Below the pieces are notes generated by a model. It did no database searches. It was not told where the DNA came from and saw only the letters and a program-made list of their open reading frames with translations. Shown here piece after piece: positions 1 to 10,193 of a stretch of 64,000 bases of DNA. Numbering within the stretch: the stretch's first letter is position 1; every line of letters begins with the position of its first letter. Source of the DNA: Aricia agestis (Eukaryota > Arthropoda > Insecta > Lepidoptera > Lycaenidae). Made by a program: the position numbers and the translations under genes. The DNA lies in assembly GCF_905147365.1 (NCBI RefSeq), contig NC_056407.1, positions 14,719,001-14,783,000 of the forward strand, given 5' to 3'.

Positions 1-94
1 TTGACAAAGAAACATTGTCTAGCCGCTAGCGTTAAAAAATAGTTTTATTAATTGATATTAGGTTTTGTGACTGACTTCGTAATTTGTATCACAG

Positions 95-158
95 GAGAAG
101 CAAGCACTACAACAGGACATTTGCAGCGCAGAGGATAGAGCTGCAGAAATGGCTGTCG
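95..158 (+). CDS. coiled-coil gene, exon (first in window)
   Basis: Acceptor CACAG ends at 94 and donor GTGAG starts at 159. The exon is 64 nt, opens on a codon boundary and ends after the first base of a Gly codon. It reads EKQALQQDICSAEDRAAEMAV.. , helical and charged. Confidence 0.65.
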
Positions 159-3100
159 GTGAGCCGGTTTCCTTCTATTTGTTAAACGACTTCAAAAAAG
201 GGAAGCTATCCATTCGCCCCGTATGTTGGTATGTTATATTTCCAGCACTGCCTAGCATTCGTAAAATATGTAAGTGTATATCACATGTGCGAAATTTAAA
301 AAATGTATGACGTATATTAAATGTACCTCTATGTATGAATGTTTTTATGTTTGACACGATAGAGTAATACACTATATTCTCTAAGCCCGGGCGCGCACTA
401 GCGGCCAGGCCGCGGTGGCGGCTAGGTCGCAGCGGCCATCGAAAGTATGGTGTGGCCGCAGGTCGCGTTGCGGTCAGGTGCGCGTTGTCTATGGCGGTTT
501 CATACGAAGGTATCTATCTCGATGGCCGCTGCAGCCTGGCCGCCGCGGCTTGGCCGCTAGTGCGCGCCCGGGCTAAGGTTACATAGCGGCACCTGGTTTT
601 TTTTTTTATGAAATAAAGGGGCAAACGAGCAAACGGGTCACCTGATGGAAAGCAACTTCCGTCGCCCATGGACACTCGCAGCATCAGAAGAGCTGCAAGT
701 GCGTTGCCGGCCTTTTAAGAGGGAATAGGGTAATAGGGAAGGGTAGGGAAGGGAAGGGAAGGGAATAGTTGAGGGTAGGGAAGGGAATAGGGTAGGGGTA
801 AGGGGATTGGGCCTCCGGTAAACTCACTCACTCGGCGAAACACAGCGCAAGCGCTGTTTCACGCCGGTGGCAAATAGTGTTTTAAACACCCTCATTTAAG
901 CAAGATAAACCTAACTTATGGGTTTTAGTTACACCTACGTTGATCGCGTCGGTAATCCATAGCTATTATAATATTTATTATCATTTATCACACAAACCGA
1001 AAGACACAGTTTGGGGAGTTCGCATTCATAACATTTGAATGTTTTCTAATAGTATATATAAAATTTATATCACACAGGCTGGCGTAATTGTCGCAATGAG
1101 CTAGAGAACGTCCAAAAGTCGCTAGCTCTGGCGGAAGAAGACCTGCGCGCTGAGCGTACCCTCGTCGCAGAAGTCTCGGCTCAGAGGGTACACGCGTATA
1201 ACAGGGTAAGTCCGCAATGCACTTGGACTTGTGACTCCTCTAGTGATGCAGCAGGCTTAGTATAACAGCTGTGGAAATGGGAAAGCAGAAATACTGACAG
1301 ATTTCAGGACGAAAATAACAGACATCCTTTGTCTTTTCTTCTTTTAGATATAATATTAGCAAAATATTGAAGTAGGCAAGTTACAAGGTTTGTTTAAATG
1401 ATAATAAGTACCTACCGTTGCTCATGTTCTAAAATGTTACTTAACCACTTTATTCACTCATATCTTCAGTTTCCTCTGCTTTTCAGTTGGCCCTGCTTCA
1501 AAAGGAGCTTGCAAATCACGAAGAGATGCTGTCTCAGATGGAAGAAGAGGTCACATCGTTAAAGCGCGAGGCGAGAGACAAACAGGAGGCCGTAGAAAAA
1601 CTCAACGATAACCTCAATTTCGAAATAGAGTAACTTTATTTTACCTTTTAAATTATAATTAATTATCAAGACTTTACCGACAACTGACATAAATTGTTTC
1701 AAGATTCCCAAAGTCAAAAGTATTGTGTCTATAATAAAGTGAGCGGCGATAATTGTTTGCCATGATGCCATTTTCTGTAATTTTCCCAAAAACCTAAGGA
1801 CCTAAGGACTAAGGACCTATTTTAAGCACTGTCGAGTGTCGACAGACCATGAAAATAATCTCTTAATACTGGGCCCTGGGTCTGACTTCGAAGAAAAGAG
1901 ATTAAAAAAAAAAAAACATGTTATGGAGCGAAAGTAGGGGAAAAAATTGTGTTTTTGTATGGGAGGCCCCCCTTAATTATTTATTTTATTTCAATTTTAT
2001 TATGAAATATTAAAGTACGTATATAATTGAGGATTTTGTGAAAATTTCAAGTGTCTATGGTTGGGTTGCACCAACTAACTTTAACTATAAATGTAACTTT
2101 AACTATAACTTTAACTATAATGCAAAATGTCAAATCTTTGGTTAAAGTTAAAAATGGACGCCATCAAGACGCCATATTTAACCATAACCATAGATCTCGA
2201 CAAGGTTTTATATGCACGTGGCGAAAAGAGGAACTAACGCTGTCATCATACAAAAACGCAATTTTTGACAGTTCTCCTTTACCAGTAGCGCCCCCGCCCA
2301 CGTTCATTTATAATCTTGTTGGACCAGCTGTCATCTGTCAATTTCTCCGGTCAAAGTTAAGTTTAATAACCCACCCTTAGTGTGGGTTGCACCAGAGGTT
2401 AAAGATGGTAAAAGTTAAAGTTAAGGTTAATGTTATGGTTATAGTTAAGGTTTAATTTAGCTTTAACTTTGACCGGAGAAATTAATAGTATTTGTTGTTA
2501 TAGCGGCACCAGAAATACACAATCTGTGAAAATTTCAGAAGTCTAGCTATAGCGGTTCTTGAGATACAGCCTGGAGACAGACAGACGGACAGACATTGAA
2601 GCCTCAGTAATAGGGTCCCGTTTTCACCCTATGGGTACGGAACCCTAAAAAATGAACTAAAAGAAAAAACAACGTAAACCAGCTTACAAAGAGAAATGAA
2701 ATCCCACCAAAAACATTTTCATGTAAAAATGTTGCCAAGATGAGAACATAATATTATAGTTCGTCGTGGCAAAAAGTAGTGAGATCTCATGTAGAGCCAA
2801 GTTTCTTACCTTAGATACTCAGCCCTAAATCTAAAAACCTTAATTTTATATTATTATCAAATATTTTGCCGCGCTTTAGTGTAAAATTAAGGTTTTTAGA
2901 TTTAGGGCTGAGTATATAAGGTAAGAAACTTGGCTCTACATGAGATCTCACTACTTCTTGCCACGACGAACTATAATATTTTGTTCTCATCTTGGCAACA
3001 TTTTTACATGAAAATGTTTTTGGTGGGATAACCCTTTTCTGTAATTTTCCCAAAAACCTAAGGACCTAAGCATGTCAAGGACCTATTTTAAGCACTGTCG

Positions 3101-4317
3101 AGTGTCGACAGACCATGAAAATAATCTCTTAATACTGGGCCCTGGGTCTGACTTCGAACTCCATTGTTGCTAGGGCTCGCACACAGCTATCCCGTGAGAA
3201 CGCGGCGCTACAGTCAAAGTTGTCGCGCGTGAAGTCGGAGCGCGATAACATTGCGTCGCTGGTGGCCACCCTACGGGAACGACTGACGCACACGCAGCTC
3301 GAACTGGCCAGCACACGCCGCAGGGTGCTGTGGCCAAGACCTGTCATGAGGTATGCAGTCAAGTTTCTAGTAAAATTAATTTATTATAGTGGAGATCTCA
3401 GTGATAAGGGCGCGGGCGTCAACATGGCGACGCTGGAGGTGACCCTGCGGGAATGACAGACATATTGCAGCTCGAACTGGCTAGCGACCTGTCATGATAC
3501 CAGGCATGTGGCACAGAGCAGATGATAAGCACCGATTCATGTATTAGAGTTGAGATCCATGACGATGGTCCTTCTTTGGTATTAGAGACAGTATGCTGTA
3601 TAATAAACTGTAGGATCTTCAGTAGCAAATGAAGTGTAGGCGGACTATGATTCAGGTAGCACCACAGAATCAAGTCATTCAGTATTAGAAGCAAGGGTTT
3701 GCACACATCCGTCTGGTCTAGACGTCTACAGAAGAGGTTGGCAAAGAAAGTGTATACGGACTCACGGAGCCAGACTCTAGGTATGATGTCGCTGGTAGCA
3801 ACCCATTAGCTACATTTAAACTAAAGCTTACACCGGTTATACCTCTCCAGTAGATAATGCTAATGGCCGAAGCGTAGCGTGCCTTGGTGGGGCCCCGTAT
3901 AAAATTTGGGGGCCTCAGGAATACTTGTAACTTACGCACATCACGGGGGTTTCAGTTGCCTCTGGCCCAAGGGCCCCATACCATATAATTGATACGACAG
4001 ATACGGCGATAGCTACGCCCCTAGCTAATGGATAAACTTCTACGAATAGATGACTTGACTTGAGTGACGACAAATGTATTATGTAATCTGCAGTGTAAGC
4101 AGAGTCACAGTGTTACAACGCAGAGTTCTCCAAACGAATTCGGGCCGTAAAATTATTCTAGAAGATACTAAAACTATAACTTACTTTCAGTCTTGCTGTG
4201 TTTACGCGCTTTGTTTATTTTTTCAGATTGTTCCAGTGCGCGAGATCGTGGCTTCACCCGTTGGCTCTCTCCGAGGCTCTCATGTGGTCCCTCTTTCCTA
4301 CACGATACGGATGTTAA
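95..4317 (+). CDS. coiled-coil protein, last five exons (partial gene)
   Basis: Five exons join in one frame: 95-158, 1078-1205, 1487-1629, 3174-3350 and 4227-4317. Each has AG before it and GT after it (the last ends in TAA), and the phases agree at every junction. Together they encode the last 200 residues. The translation is rich in Glu, Lys, Arg, Gln and Leu in heptad-like order (for example LALLQKELANHEEML and LSRENAALQSKL), so a long alpha-helical coiled coil is the clear structural call. The last exon switches to a short hydrophobic, Trp-containing tail (CARSWLHPLALSEALMW). There is no catalytic motif and I do not recognise the family; a cytoskeletal, centrosomal or Golgi scaffold is possible. 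The 5' part lies left of the window. The introns hold foldback elements and a local duplication. Confidence 0.72.
385..573. mobile_element. GC-rich foldback MITE with TAA target duplication
   Basis: The termini GCCCGGGCGCGCACTAGCGG and its reverse complement bound a 189-bp GC-rich palindrome in AT-rich intron DNA. TAA directly flanks both ends (382-384 and 574-576). A 3-bp TAA duplication and long inverted ends suggest a PIF/Harbinger-type non-autonomous element. There is no coding capacity. Confidence 0.7.
596..880 (-). mobile_element. SINE-like repeat, minus strand, truncated at its head
   Basis: This is the reverse complement of the element at 45659-45993. Its poly(T) at about 597-609 is the A tail on the minus strand. 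It shares the GGGAA-rich middle, the GCCGGCAACGCACTTGCAGC block and the CACCTGATGG block. The head is missing compared with the right-hand copy. Confidence 0.65.
1078..1205 (+). CDS. coiled-coil gene, second visible exon
   Basis: Acceptor CACACAG ends at 1077 and donor GTAAG starts at 1206. The first two bases finish the Gly codon begun in the previous exon. It then reads WRNCRNELENVQKSLALAEE and onward to AYNR. Confidence 0.72.
1487..1629 (+). CDS. coiled-coil gene, third visible exon
   Basis: Acceptor CTTTTCAG ends at 1486. The exon is 143 nt and stops at donor GTAACT (1630), leaving two bases of a codon. Read through without splicing, the frame would meet TAA within one codon of the donor, so the phase match with the exon at 3174 supports splicing. 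Confidence 0.7.
1789..1896 (+). repeat. direct repeat, copy 1 of intron duplication
   Basis: About 105 bp (aaaacctaaggacctaag through ggtctgacttcgaa) recurs almost unchanged at 3051-3158, just before the acceptor of the exon at 3174. Copy 1 has no exon after it. Confidence 0.7.
1915..2650 (+). mobile_element. interspersed repeat (GTTCCGTACC family), head-truncated, with nested MITE
   Basis: Shares with the copies at 45008, 46014 and 48865 the blocks TGGGAGnCCCCCCTTAATTA, TTTGTGAAAATTTCA, ACAATCTGTGAAAATTTCAG, the GACAGACAGACGGACAGACAT run and the end TTTCACCCTATGGGTACGGAACCC. About 400 bp of foreign sequence at 2055-2475 interrupts it. Confidence 0.6.
2055..2475. mobile_element. GGGTTGCACCA-type MITE pair nested in repeat
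   Basis: GGGTTGCACCA occurs at about 2062 and again at 2384. Between and after them lie TTAACTATAA-type runs and the partner GACCGGAGAAATTAAT. The host repeat resumes afterwards with TAGTATTTGTTGTTATAG. This looks like two related non-autonomous elements; the exact ends are uncertain. Confidence 0.45.
2701..3029. mobile_element. foldback element with about 148-bp arms
   Basis: Bases 2701-2850 are nearly the exact reverse complement of 2880-3029, around a 30-bp loop. The termini are ATCCCACCAAAAACATTTTC and its complement. The element at 56127-56535 has the same terminal ATCCCACCAAAAACAT. No ORF; no clear target duplication. Confidence 0.7.
3051..3158 (+). repeat. direct repeat, copy 2 of intron duplication
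   Basis: Second copy of the 1789-1896 segment. It ends 15 bp before the splice acceptor used by the exon at 3174. Two mobile-element insertions fill the DNA between the copies. Confidence 0.7.
3174..3350 (+). CDS. coiled-coil gene, fourth visible exon
   Basis: Acceptor TTGCTAG ends at 3173 and donor GTATGC starts at 3351. The first base completes a Glu codon. The exon continues with ARTQLSRENAALQSKLSRV and ends VLWPRPVM plus AG of a split Arg codon. A decayed copy of its second half lies just downstream at 3415-3508. Confidence 0.72.
3415..3508 (+). pseudogene. decayed duplicate of coiled-coil exon 3174-3350
   Basis: The segment from AACATGGCGACGCTGGAGG to GACCTGTCATGATAC parallels 3246-3353 (AACATTGCGTCGCTGGTGG to GACCTGTCATGAGGT), with indels. 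It lacks the CGCCGCAGGGTG block, is out of frame and has lost the GT donor (ATGAT in place of ATGAGGT). It is a relic of exon duplication and is unlikely to be spliced. Confidence 0.6.
4227..4317 (+). CDS. coiled-coil gene, terminal exon with stop
   Basis: Acceptor TTTTTTCAG ends at 4226. In phase it reads LFQCARSWLHPLALSEALMW, then a few residues and TAA at 4315-4317. Another frame is open to 4328, but the phase carried from the upstream exons selects this one. Confidence 0.62.
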
Positions 4318-5127
4318 ACTACAGCTAAATAGATGATAAACAACTTGATATAGATGTCAATTATAATTCATTTATGGCTATATACTCGTAGTCCAACGCG
4401 GAGCGCATGTTTGTAAACTAACTATCTATTAATCTGTATCTGTTACAAAAATTAATAGAAAAAACAAATTAATAGAGCGAAAGCAACACAATACCTACGC
4501 GAATACGCGATAGCCTTCGTGCTCTGCGACCGTGCTTTAGGTAAAATAGCTAATTTGTTATTGAAAAATATTTTATAAGTATGAGGTAGGTATTCGAATT
4601 TCATTCTACATTTAACTTTTTTGGTAGGTAAGGTATACAAAAGTTTTATAGGTCCTCCTAGGTATATTAGTCTATTTATTTTAGAAAGATATATTTTAAG
4701 TGTTATTTATTATTTGAATATATTAATTACTTTAGATTACGTATGTTTTATTTTTCCATATTCCAGTCATTATGAAACTCCACCAAAGCGTCAACAAACA
4801 AATTGCATTCAAATATGTTCTATGACGTCACTAATTCACTATATTGGTATAATATACTACATTATATTGACTCATGAAGCCCTAAGCGGCCGCATCCGGC
4901 CGCGATAACAATAGATAAGCTATTGTGTCTCGTTATTCCACGATCGATGGGCAGTAGTGATATGTATATATAGTGATAGATGGAATGTAGTGGCGTCATA
5001 GGCGCTGGGACATAAATGAATGAAATATTATCGGGAAACTGGTTTAGAAAAGTGAATTTCTATGCTTCGGTAAGACCATAATTAACAAAATATACTTTAA
5101 CATCACAATAGTGGGATATATTACTGC
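4318..5127. other. 3' flank of coiled-coil gene, no gene seen
   Basis: AT-rich sequence. It probably holds the 3' untranslated region of the gene ending at 4317. I see no second gene and cannot place a poly(A) signal with confidence. A short GC patch with GCGGCCGCATCCGGCCGC lies near 4885. Confidence 0.4.
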
Positions 5128-5550
5128 AAAGTTTTCACGCTAGAGCCTAGAGGCAGCACCAGCACAGACAGTAAACAAAAAGTATTGTTCGACGTTTGAC
5201 AGCGTTTGTGCTGTTACGACGTGTGGATGTTGGATTATTATGTTCGACGTTTGACAGCGTTTGTGCTGTTACGACGTGTGGATGTTGGATTATTATGTTC
5301 GACGTTTGACAGCGTTTGTGCTGTTACGACGTGTGGATGTTGGATTATTATGTTCGACGTTTGACAGCGTTTGTGCTGTTACGACGTGTGGATGTTGGAT
5401 TATTATGTTCGACGTTTGACAGCGTTTGTGCTGTTACGACGTGTGGATGTTGGATTATTATGTTCGACGTTTGACAGCGTTTGTGCTGTTACGACGTGTG
5501 GATGTTGGATTATTATGCTGCATGTGCTAGTAGCGCCCTCTGCTCCGAGG
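5128..5550 (+). mobile_element. short dispersed element, expanded copy
   Basis: Opens with AAAGTTTTCACGCTAGAG, continues with ACAGTAAACAAAAAG and closes with CTAGTAGCGCCCTCTGCTCC. The same blocks in the same order frame 7490-7645. In this copy the middle has been amplified into the 55-bp array. Confidence 0.6.
5187..5516 (+). repeat. tandem array, six copies of a 55-bp unit
   Basis: The unit begins GTTCGACGTTTGACAGCG and ends GTTGGATTATTAT. Copies start at 5187, 5242, 5297, 5352, 5407 and 5462 and look identical by eye. There are no spacers, so this is a minisatellite. Short ORFs here are artefacts of the repeat. Confidence 0.92.
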
Positions 5551-5599
5551 CTCCGACCTTTTTGAAATTATTCGTCTATGTAGTAGAAATTGAAATAAA

Positions 5600-7264
5600 A
5601 CTCTTCATTGATGTAGGAATCTGTTTACTGATACAAATCAAAACATACATTTTTCAGTTTCAACATTGAAAATATTCCATTTCAAATTAACACACCAGGA
5701 TGGTCCCAAATTGAAAAATAAATAATTTAAAATTCTTATTATTCGTCTAAAATCTAAATGTAAGTCAACATTTAAATTCACATTTCGAAATCTCGAGTCG
5801 AATGAATAATAATAAGTACTTAATTAAAATAAATTGCGCACTTCAGTTACTTATTTCGGAATCCTTAATTTTTGCTGGGTTTTGCCTATTTTTTGTAACT
5901 TCTAAATTCTAAAAAATTCTTGGAATGGTCTCAAGAGTGTTTATTCCAAGTTATTAGGGCTCGAATAGAAAGTCTGATTCCCTTTTCCCCCCGAATCCCC
6001 GAAGAAAAAGAGGGGTGAAGTTTGACAGGGTTGTATGTCTGTTTGTCTGTGTGTAAGTTTCTGTCCGTTCATCGGAGCTTCCAAACGATATGACCATTTT
6101 TTTCAAAGCTGACATGATCGAAATTGCTCTTAGCTATAGTTCATAATCATTGTTTGGGGTCAGCTGGTGTTATCATGTCACTGACCAAGTAAAAACATAA
6201 TGTTTTTATCTCTTACAATAAAATTGGCTATTAAATTAAATATTACAATGAAAATTGTAAATAAAATGAATGTAAATTGTATTTCTTGAAAATAGAGGCC
6301 TCTTGCGATAAATTACAACATTATTTTAATCAATTCAATAAATAATATGAGTACTATAATTAATATTAGTAACAATAAGAATGTGAGTTAGTGGTCAGCT
6401 ATTTTTCTCACTTCGTAATATTGCACAAAAGAACACAGAACGCTTCAAACGCATCCTTTCGGCTTATCCTGTTGTTGATTTCTAATATGAGGGATGAAAT
6501 TTTTTGAGTTTTTGAACCCTGAGGGGTGAAATCTATTACTAAAAAGATAGGCAATATTTCGTGTAACAGCTAGTTTATACAAATTTAAGAAATATCTACA
6601 ACAGTCGTCTAGTATCTCTACTTAGGCAAACAATTTTCCTTGTAAGAATGTCTACCGCTACCTCTACGATTTTTCGATAGATAGAATGTTCTACATCTAT
6701 TGACTATTACGTATTTTAGGCCACGTCAAGGTATACTGCACCTTACATTTAAAAAATAAATAATTATACTAGTATTCAAAAGAAATAAAAGACCTTTTGT
6801 GTTTTAGATTTAAGAAACCATTTAAAAAAACTTTTAAAGTTCTCACTTTATCAATTTCCTTTAACAACCATATTTTATCACATTTTAGTAAAATAAAATA
6901 TTAAAGATTCCTTTTAATATCTAATGCGTTCAATTTCTGTGCGTATTACTCTCCAAAATGTCTAAATCAAAATATAATTAATAAGTTATGTTTAGAAACA
7001 TAAATCAATAATTTACTTAACTACAGAAAAGACTAGCAAATACAATTTGATATTATTGCTAATTTCTAAACTGAACTACAGTGACAGCAAGTTTCATATT
7101 TTCACACTAATATTAAAATAATACATTCATCATCATCATACAATAATATTATCAACAGTCACAATATCAGATGTAAAAAATCTACCACAGATATTTTGTA
7201 CATTTGAAGTTCTTACGTAAAGGGGCAGAAAAATAACAGGATAATGGATATGTTACTATGCACT
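5600..7264. other. AT-rich spacer with decayed repeat remnants
   Basis: No gene, long ORF or clear element boundary. Fragments such as GAGGGGTGAAGTTTGACAGG near 6010 and the related GAGGGGTGAAATC near 6520 look like worn interspersed repeats. Confidence 0.5.
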
Positions 7265-7460
7265 AAGGTTCACTTGGCGTAACTTGGCGGTAGCGGTCAT
7301 TGACTCCCTGTCAAAAACTTCACGCCCCTGTCATTTTCTATACAAAGCCGATTTTGACAACATCTGACACCTTATTGTCAATCGCGGTTTGTATAGAAAA
7401 TGACAAGTTTTTGACAGGGAGTCAATGACCGCTACCGCCCAGTTACGCCGAGTGAACCTT
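7265..7460. mobile_element. foldback MITE, AAGGTTCACT termini
   Basis: Left and right ends (AAGGTTCACTTGGCG and the complement of CGCCGAGTGAACCTT) and long inner arms (GGTAGCGGTCATTGACTCCC with its complement) form a 196-bp inverted repeat. No coding capacity. The superfamily is not clear from the ends. Confidence 0.65.
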
Positions 7461-7489
7461 AGCATACAAAAACTAGCATACAAACACTA

Positions 7490-7645
7490 CTGCAATGTTT
7501 TCACGCTAAACAGCAGCACTAGCATAGACAGTAAACAAAAAGGTTAGACAAAGTTTGTGTCTATATTCTGAATTCTGATAAGACGTGTGCAACAATGCTA
7601 AAAATTATTTACTGTATGCGCTAGTAGCGCCCTCTGCTCCCGACT
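7490..7645 (+). mobile_element. short dispersed element, unexpanded copy
   Basis: Sister of 5128-5550: AATGTTTTCACGCTAAA, CATAGACAGTAAACAAAAAG, a single degenerate GTTAGACAAAGTTTGTG core, then TGCGCTAGTAGCGCCCTCTG. It gives the unamplified state of the element that carries the 55-bp array at 5187. Confidence 0.55.
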
Positions 7646-8112
7646 TATTCGTGAATCGTGATACTGCCTATTGTCACAGAATAGATAATAGTACAAGCTA
7701 TTGTCACACTCACAAAGAAAATCTTTGCGAGCACGCGTTTGAAAGGAGAGTGGCCCAAACAATACGAAATGAAATTTTTACTTTGATTACAATAATAGCG
7801 TAAAAGTAGATAATATACTAAAATATCTGTAAGTAGTTAAGATTCAGCTAAGAATTTTTTTTTACTGCTGTGCGCTGTAAAGTCAGAATAATATGAATGA
7901 TCATTGTTGGTAAGTATATTTTAATAGAGGTCCACGTACTTTAGGCGCCTTTTTACTTCTTTCCTTGTATGATAAAAAAGGAAAAAATAATTTGAAAATC
8001 ATGCTTCAAGCATGTGTTGGTTTTTCTTGGAATGTATTGTATCAGATCTCCATAATACCTTTCGCGCAAAAATATACTATCACAGAGTACAGACATTGAT
8101 TCCTATTTCCTA

Positions 8113-8548
8113 GGCAGATGGGAGGCCTACGCTATTTGGTGGAGTTATGTCAAGTCGATATCTGGTGATTTCGTGTCACCCGAGTTCGTGTAGTCCATAC
8201 AGTTAACATACCTAGCGGAATAGAGAAACAAAGGCCTGAGCAAGAGAGATGTCACTATCAGTAACACTGCGTGGTAAAAAGAGACGTGTGATACATGACA
8301 GCAGCACTCTTTTTTTGACGTCCAGTCGGCACGTGCCGCACGTTGACAATTTACCGCACATTCATACAAATCTCATTAGAAATCATGTTCAATCATGCTT
8401 GTGTAAGTGTATACGTACACATATTTTTACACACAGATGAAACCAATTTCGGTTTCATTTGACAGCTCGAGATTGTTGCTCTATTCCGCTAGGTATATTA
8501 ACTTTATGGTGTAGTCCGACCAAATAACGAAGTTGGGCCATCTGCTTA
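8113..8548. mobile_element. foldback element, GGCAGATGG termini
   Basis: Outer ends GGCAGATGG...TATTTGGT (8113-8143) match the complement of 8520-8548. Inner arms ACATACCTAGCGGAATAGAG (about 8206-8225) match the complement of 8479-8498. The roughly 435-bp element has no convincing ORF of its own. Confidence 0.55.
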
Positions 8549-8720
8549 AATATGTCAATTTGTCTGGTACCACTCATAAATAATTTATTACTTAACAAAC
8601 AAAACTAGCCTCAAGTTATCACTTATTAGTATTTTATATTCATTCAGAAGAAATTTACAAGTACAACATTCTCATACCTTAAAAAAGAAACAACATCTTA
8701 TGCGAGTCTTAAATCTATGC

Positions 8721-8951
8721 CAGTGGTTCTCAACCTTGTCGACACTGTATTGTACTTTAACACGTCCGTTGTCCATGCTATGGATCACATGAAGAAATGC
8801 AACCTAAATTGAGGGGGCACTAATCGAACCAGTATCTAGCACGGGTAGCGTTGTCATTTGTCACAGTGATTTTTTTATGAGGGGGTTCCGAGGACCTTCT
8901 GGATGCTTTCAGAGACCTAGTGGTCGGCGGACCACCGGTTGAGAACCTCTG
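8721..8951. mobile_element. hAT-type MITE, CAGTGGTTCTCAACC ends
   Basis: The termini CAGTGGTTCTCAACC and GGTTGAGAACCTCTG are inverted repeats with one mismatch, which is typical of hAT MITEs. A second copy with the same downstream flank lies at 17053-20925 and is interrupted by a Helitron. No clear 8-bp target duplication remains here. Confidence 0.65.
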
Positions 8952-9258
8952 TCACTATTAGAAGAGCACTATTAAATATCAAAACATCTACAGCATTATA
9001 ATATCTCAAAGATACAACATCAACAGCTTATAACGTATTTACATGGGGGTTTTAGTTTCTACCAGCGATGAAAATATCTCAAGCGACGTACACTGACCCA
9101 TCATAAACTCTAAGCATATTATACAGTTGTACTGGCTGACTTGTACTGGCCCAGAAGTGGTACTGAACTTACTGAGTTGACTACCACTTCTGAGTTCAAC
9201 TCGGAGTTTTCATATTATGAAGGTGTATCCTGGATGCAAAGTTACTAACCAGAACACA
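8952..9258 (+). repeat. segmental duplication, left copy
   Basis: CACTATTAGAAGAGCACTAT through GTGTATCCTGGATGCAAAG recurs at 20925-21230, with indels and substitutions. Both copies follow the same hAT-type MITE, so a block of at least 500 bp was duplicated. This copy keeps the empty site of the MITE found at 21231-21585. Confidence 0.65.
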
Positions 9259-9475
9259 ATTATAATAAATTAAGAAATTTAAAAAAACCCCCGCCAAACT
9301 ACTTTAAAAAGTAATGAAATAATATATTTTACTTACTGCCTTTAAGTTTAAATAATTCCTAAGTGTAAAGTGATATTTTAGTCCATAATTGTTGTCACGG
9401 TGTGTCGAGGGACCGCTAATGTAGATATTTGATTTCACATAAATTTGATATATAAAAATTGCTCCAGTACGTTCA

Positions 9476-10127
9476 AATAAGCTTTTTCAAATAATTTCCC
9501 CCGTTTTCTCCACACTTTCATCTTTTTCTTCGCTCTTACTAGTCTTAGCGTGATAAAATATAGTCCATAGCCTTTCTAGATAAGTAGGCTATCGAACACT
9601 AAAAGAATTTTCCAAATCGGACCAGTTGTTCCTGAGATTAGCGCGTTCAAACAAACAAACAAACTCTTCCCAGTTATAATATTAGTATAGATTAGTATAG
9701 ATTACCTACATCACTACAGAAAACAGTTTCTTGTCAAGATGGCAATAAGTTGAGTAAGTAGGTAGGGCCCCCAAAGAATTTTTCAAATCGGACCAATAGT
9801 TCCTGAGATTAGCGCGTTCAAAATTCAAATAAACCCTTTCAAATAATTTCCCCCAGTTTTTTCTACACTTTCCTCTATTTCTTCGCTCCTATTAGTATTA
9901 GCGTAATAAAAATAGCCTAAGTATAATAGCCTTCCTCGATAAATGGGCTTTCTAACACTGAAAGAATTTTTCAAATCGGACCAGTTGTTCCTGAGATTAG
10001 CGCGTTCAAACAAACAAACAAACTCTTCCCAATTATAATATTAGTATAGATTAGTATAGATATACCTACATCACTACAGAAAACAGTTTCTTGTCAAGAT
10101 GGCAATTAGTTGAGTAATTAGGGTCCC
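9476..10127 (-). mobile_element. tandemly repeated Helitron 5' fragments, minus strand
   Basis: Two units, about 9476-9765 and 9835-10127, each hold the complement of a Helitron head (TATACTAATATTATAAnTGG then GAGTTTGTTTGTTTGAACGC and GCGCTAATCTCAGGAAC) plus the tail TACCTACATCACTACAGAAA. A partial third unit lies at 9768-9832. The 3' ends are missing. The fragment at 47302 is the same family. Confidence 0.55.
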
Positions 10128-10173
10128 TAAGCAGTATTAGCCCAGGGCCCCACAAATTCAAGATCCGCCCCTG

Positions 10174-10193
10174 CATATCCACAGCAGGTCTCC
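10174..10193 (+). rRNA. possible 20-bp sliver of 28S rDNA
   Basis: CATATCCACAGCAGGTCTCC matches, with one mismatch, the 28S sequence at about 30258-30277. It sits directly before the truncated R2 that starts near 10201. It is very short and could be chance, but its position beside R2 makes a deletion joint plausible. Confidence 0.35.

Noticed and set aside
2051..2380. 109-codon plus-strand ORF
   Set aside because: Lies wholly in a repeat with a nested MITE. Low-complexity start (TLTINVTLTITLTI), no homologous motif.
5187..5516. Regular repeats considered as a CRISPR array
   Set aside because: Units abut with no spacers, and the window is animal DNA.
5371..5669. Overlapping short ORFs with repeated MCCYDVWMLDYY
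   Set aside because: They are frames of the 55-bp tandem unit. The unit is not a multiple of three and there is no gene context.
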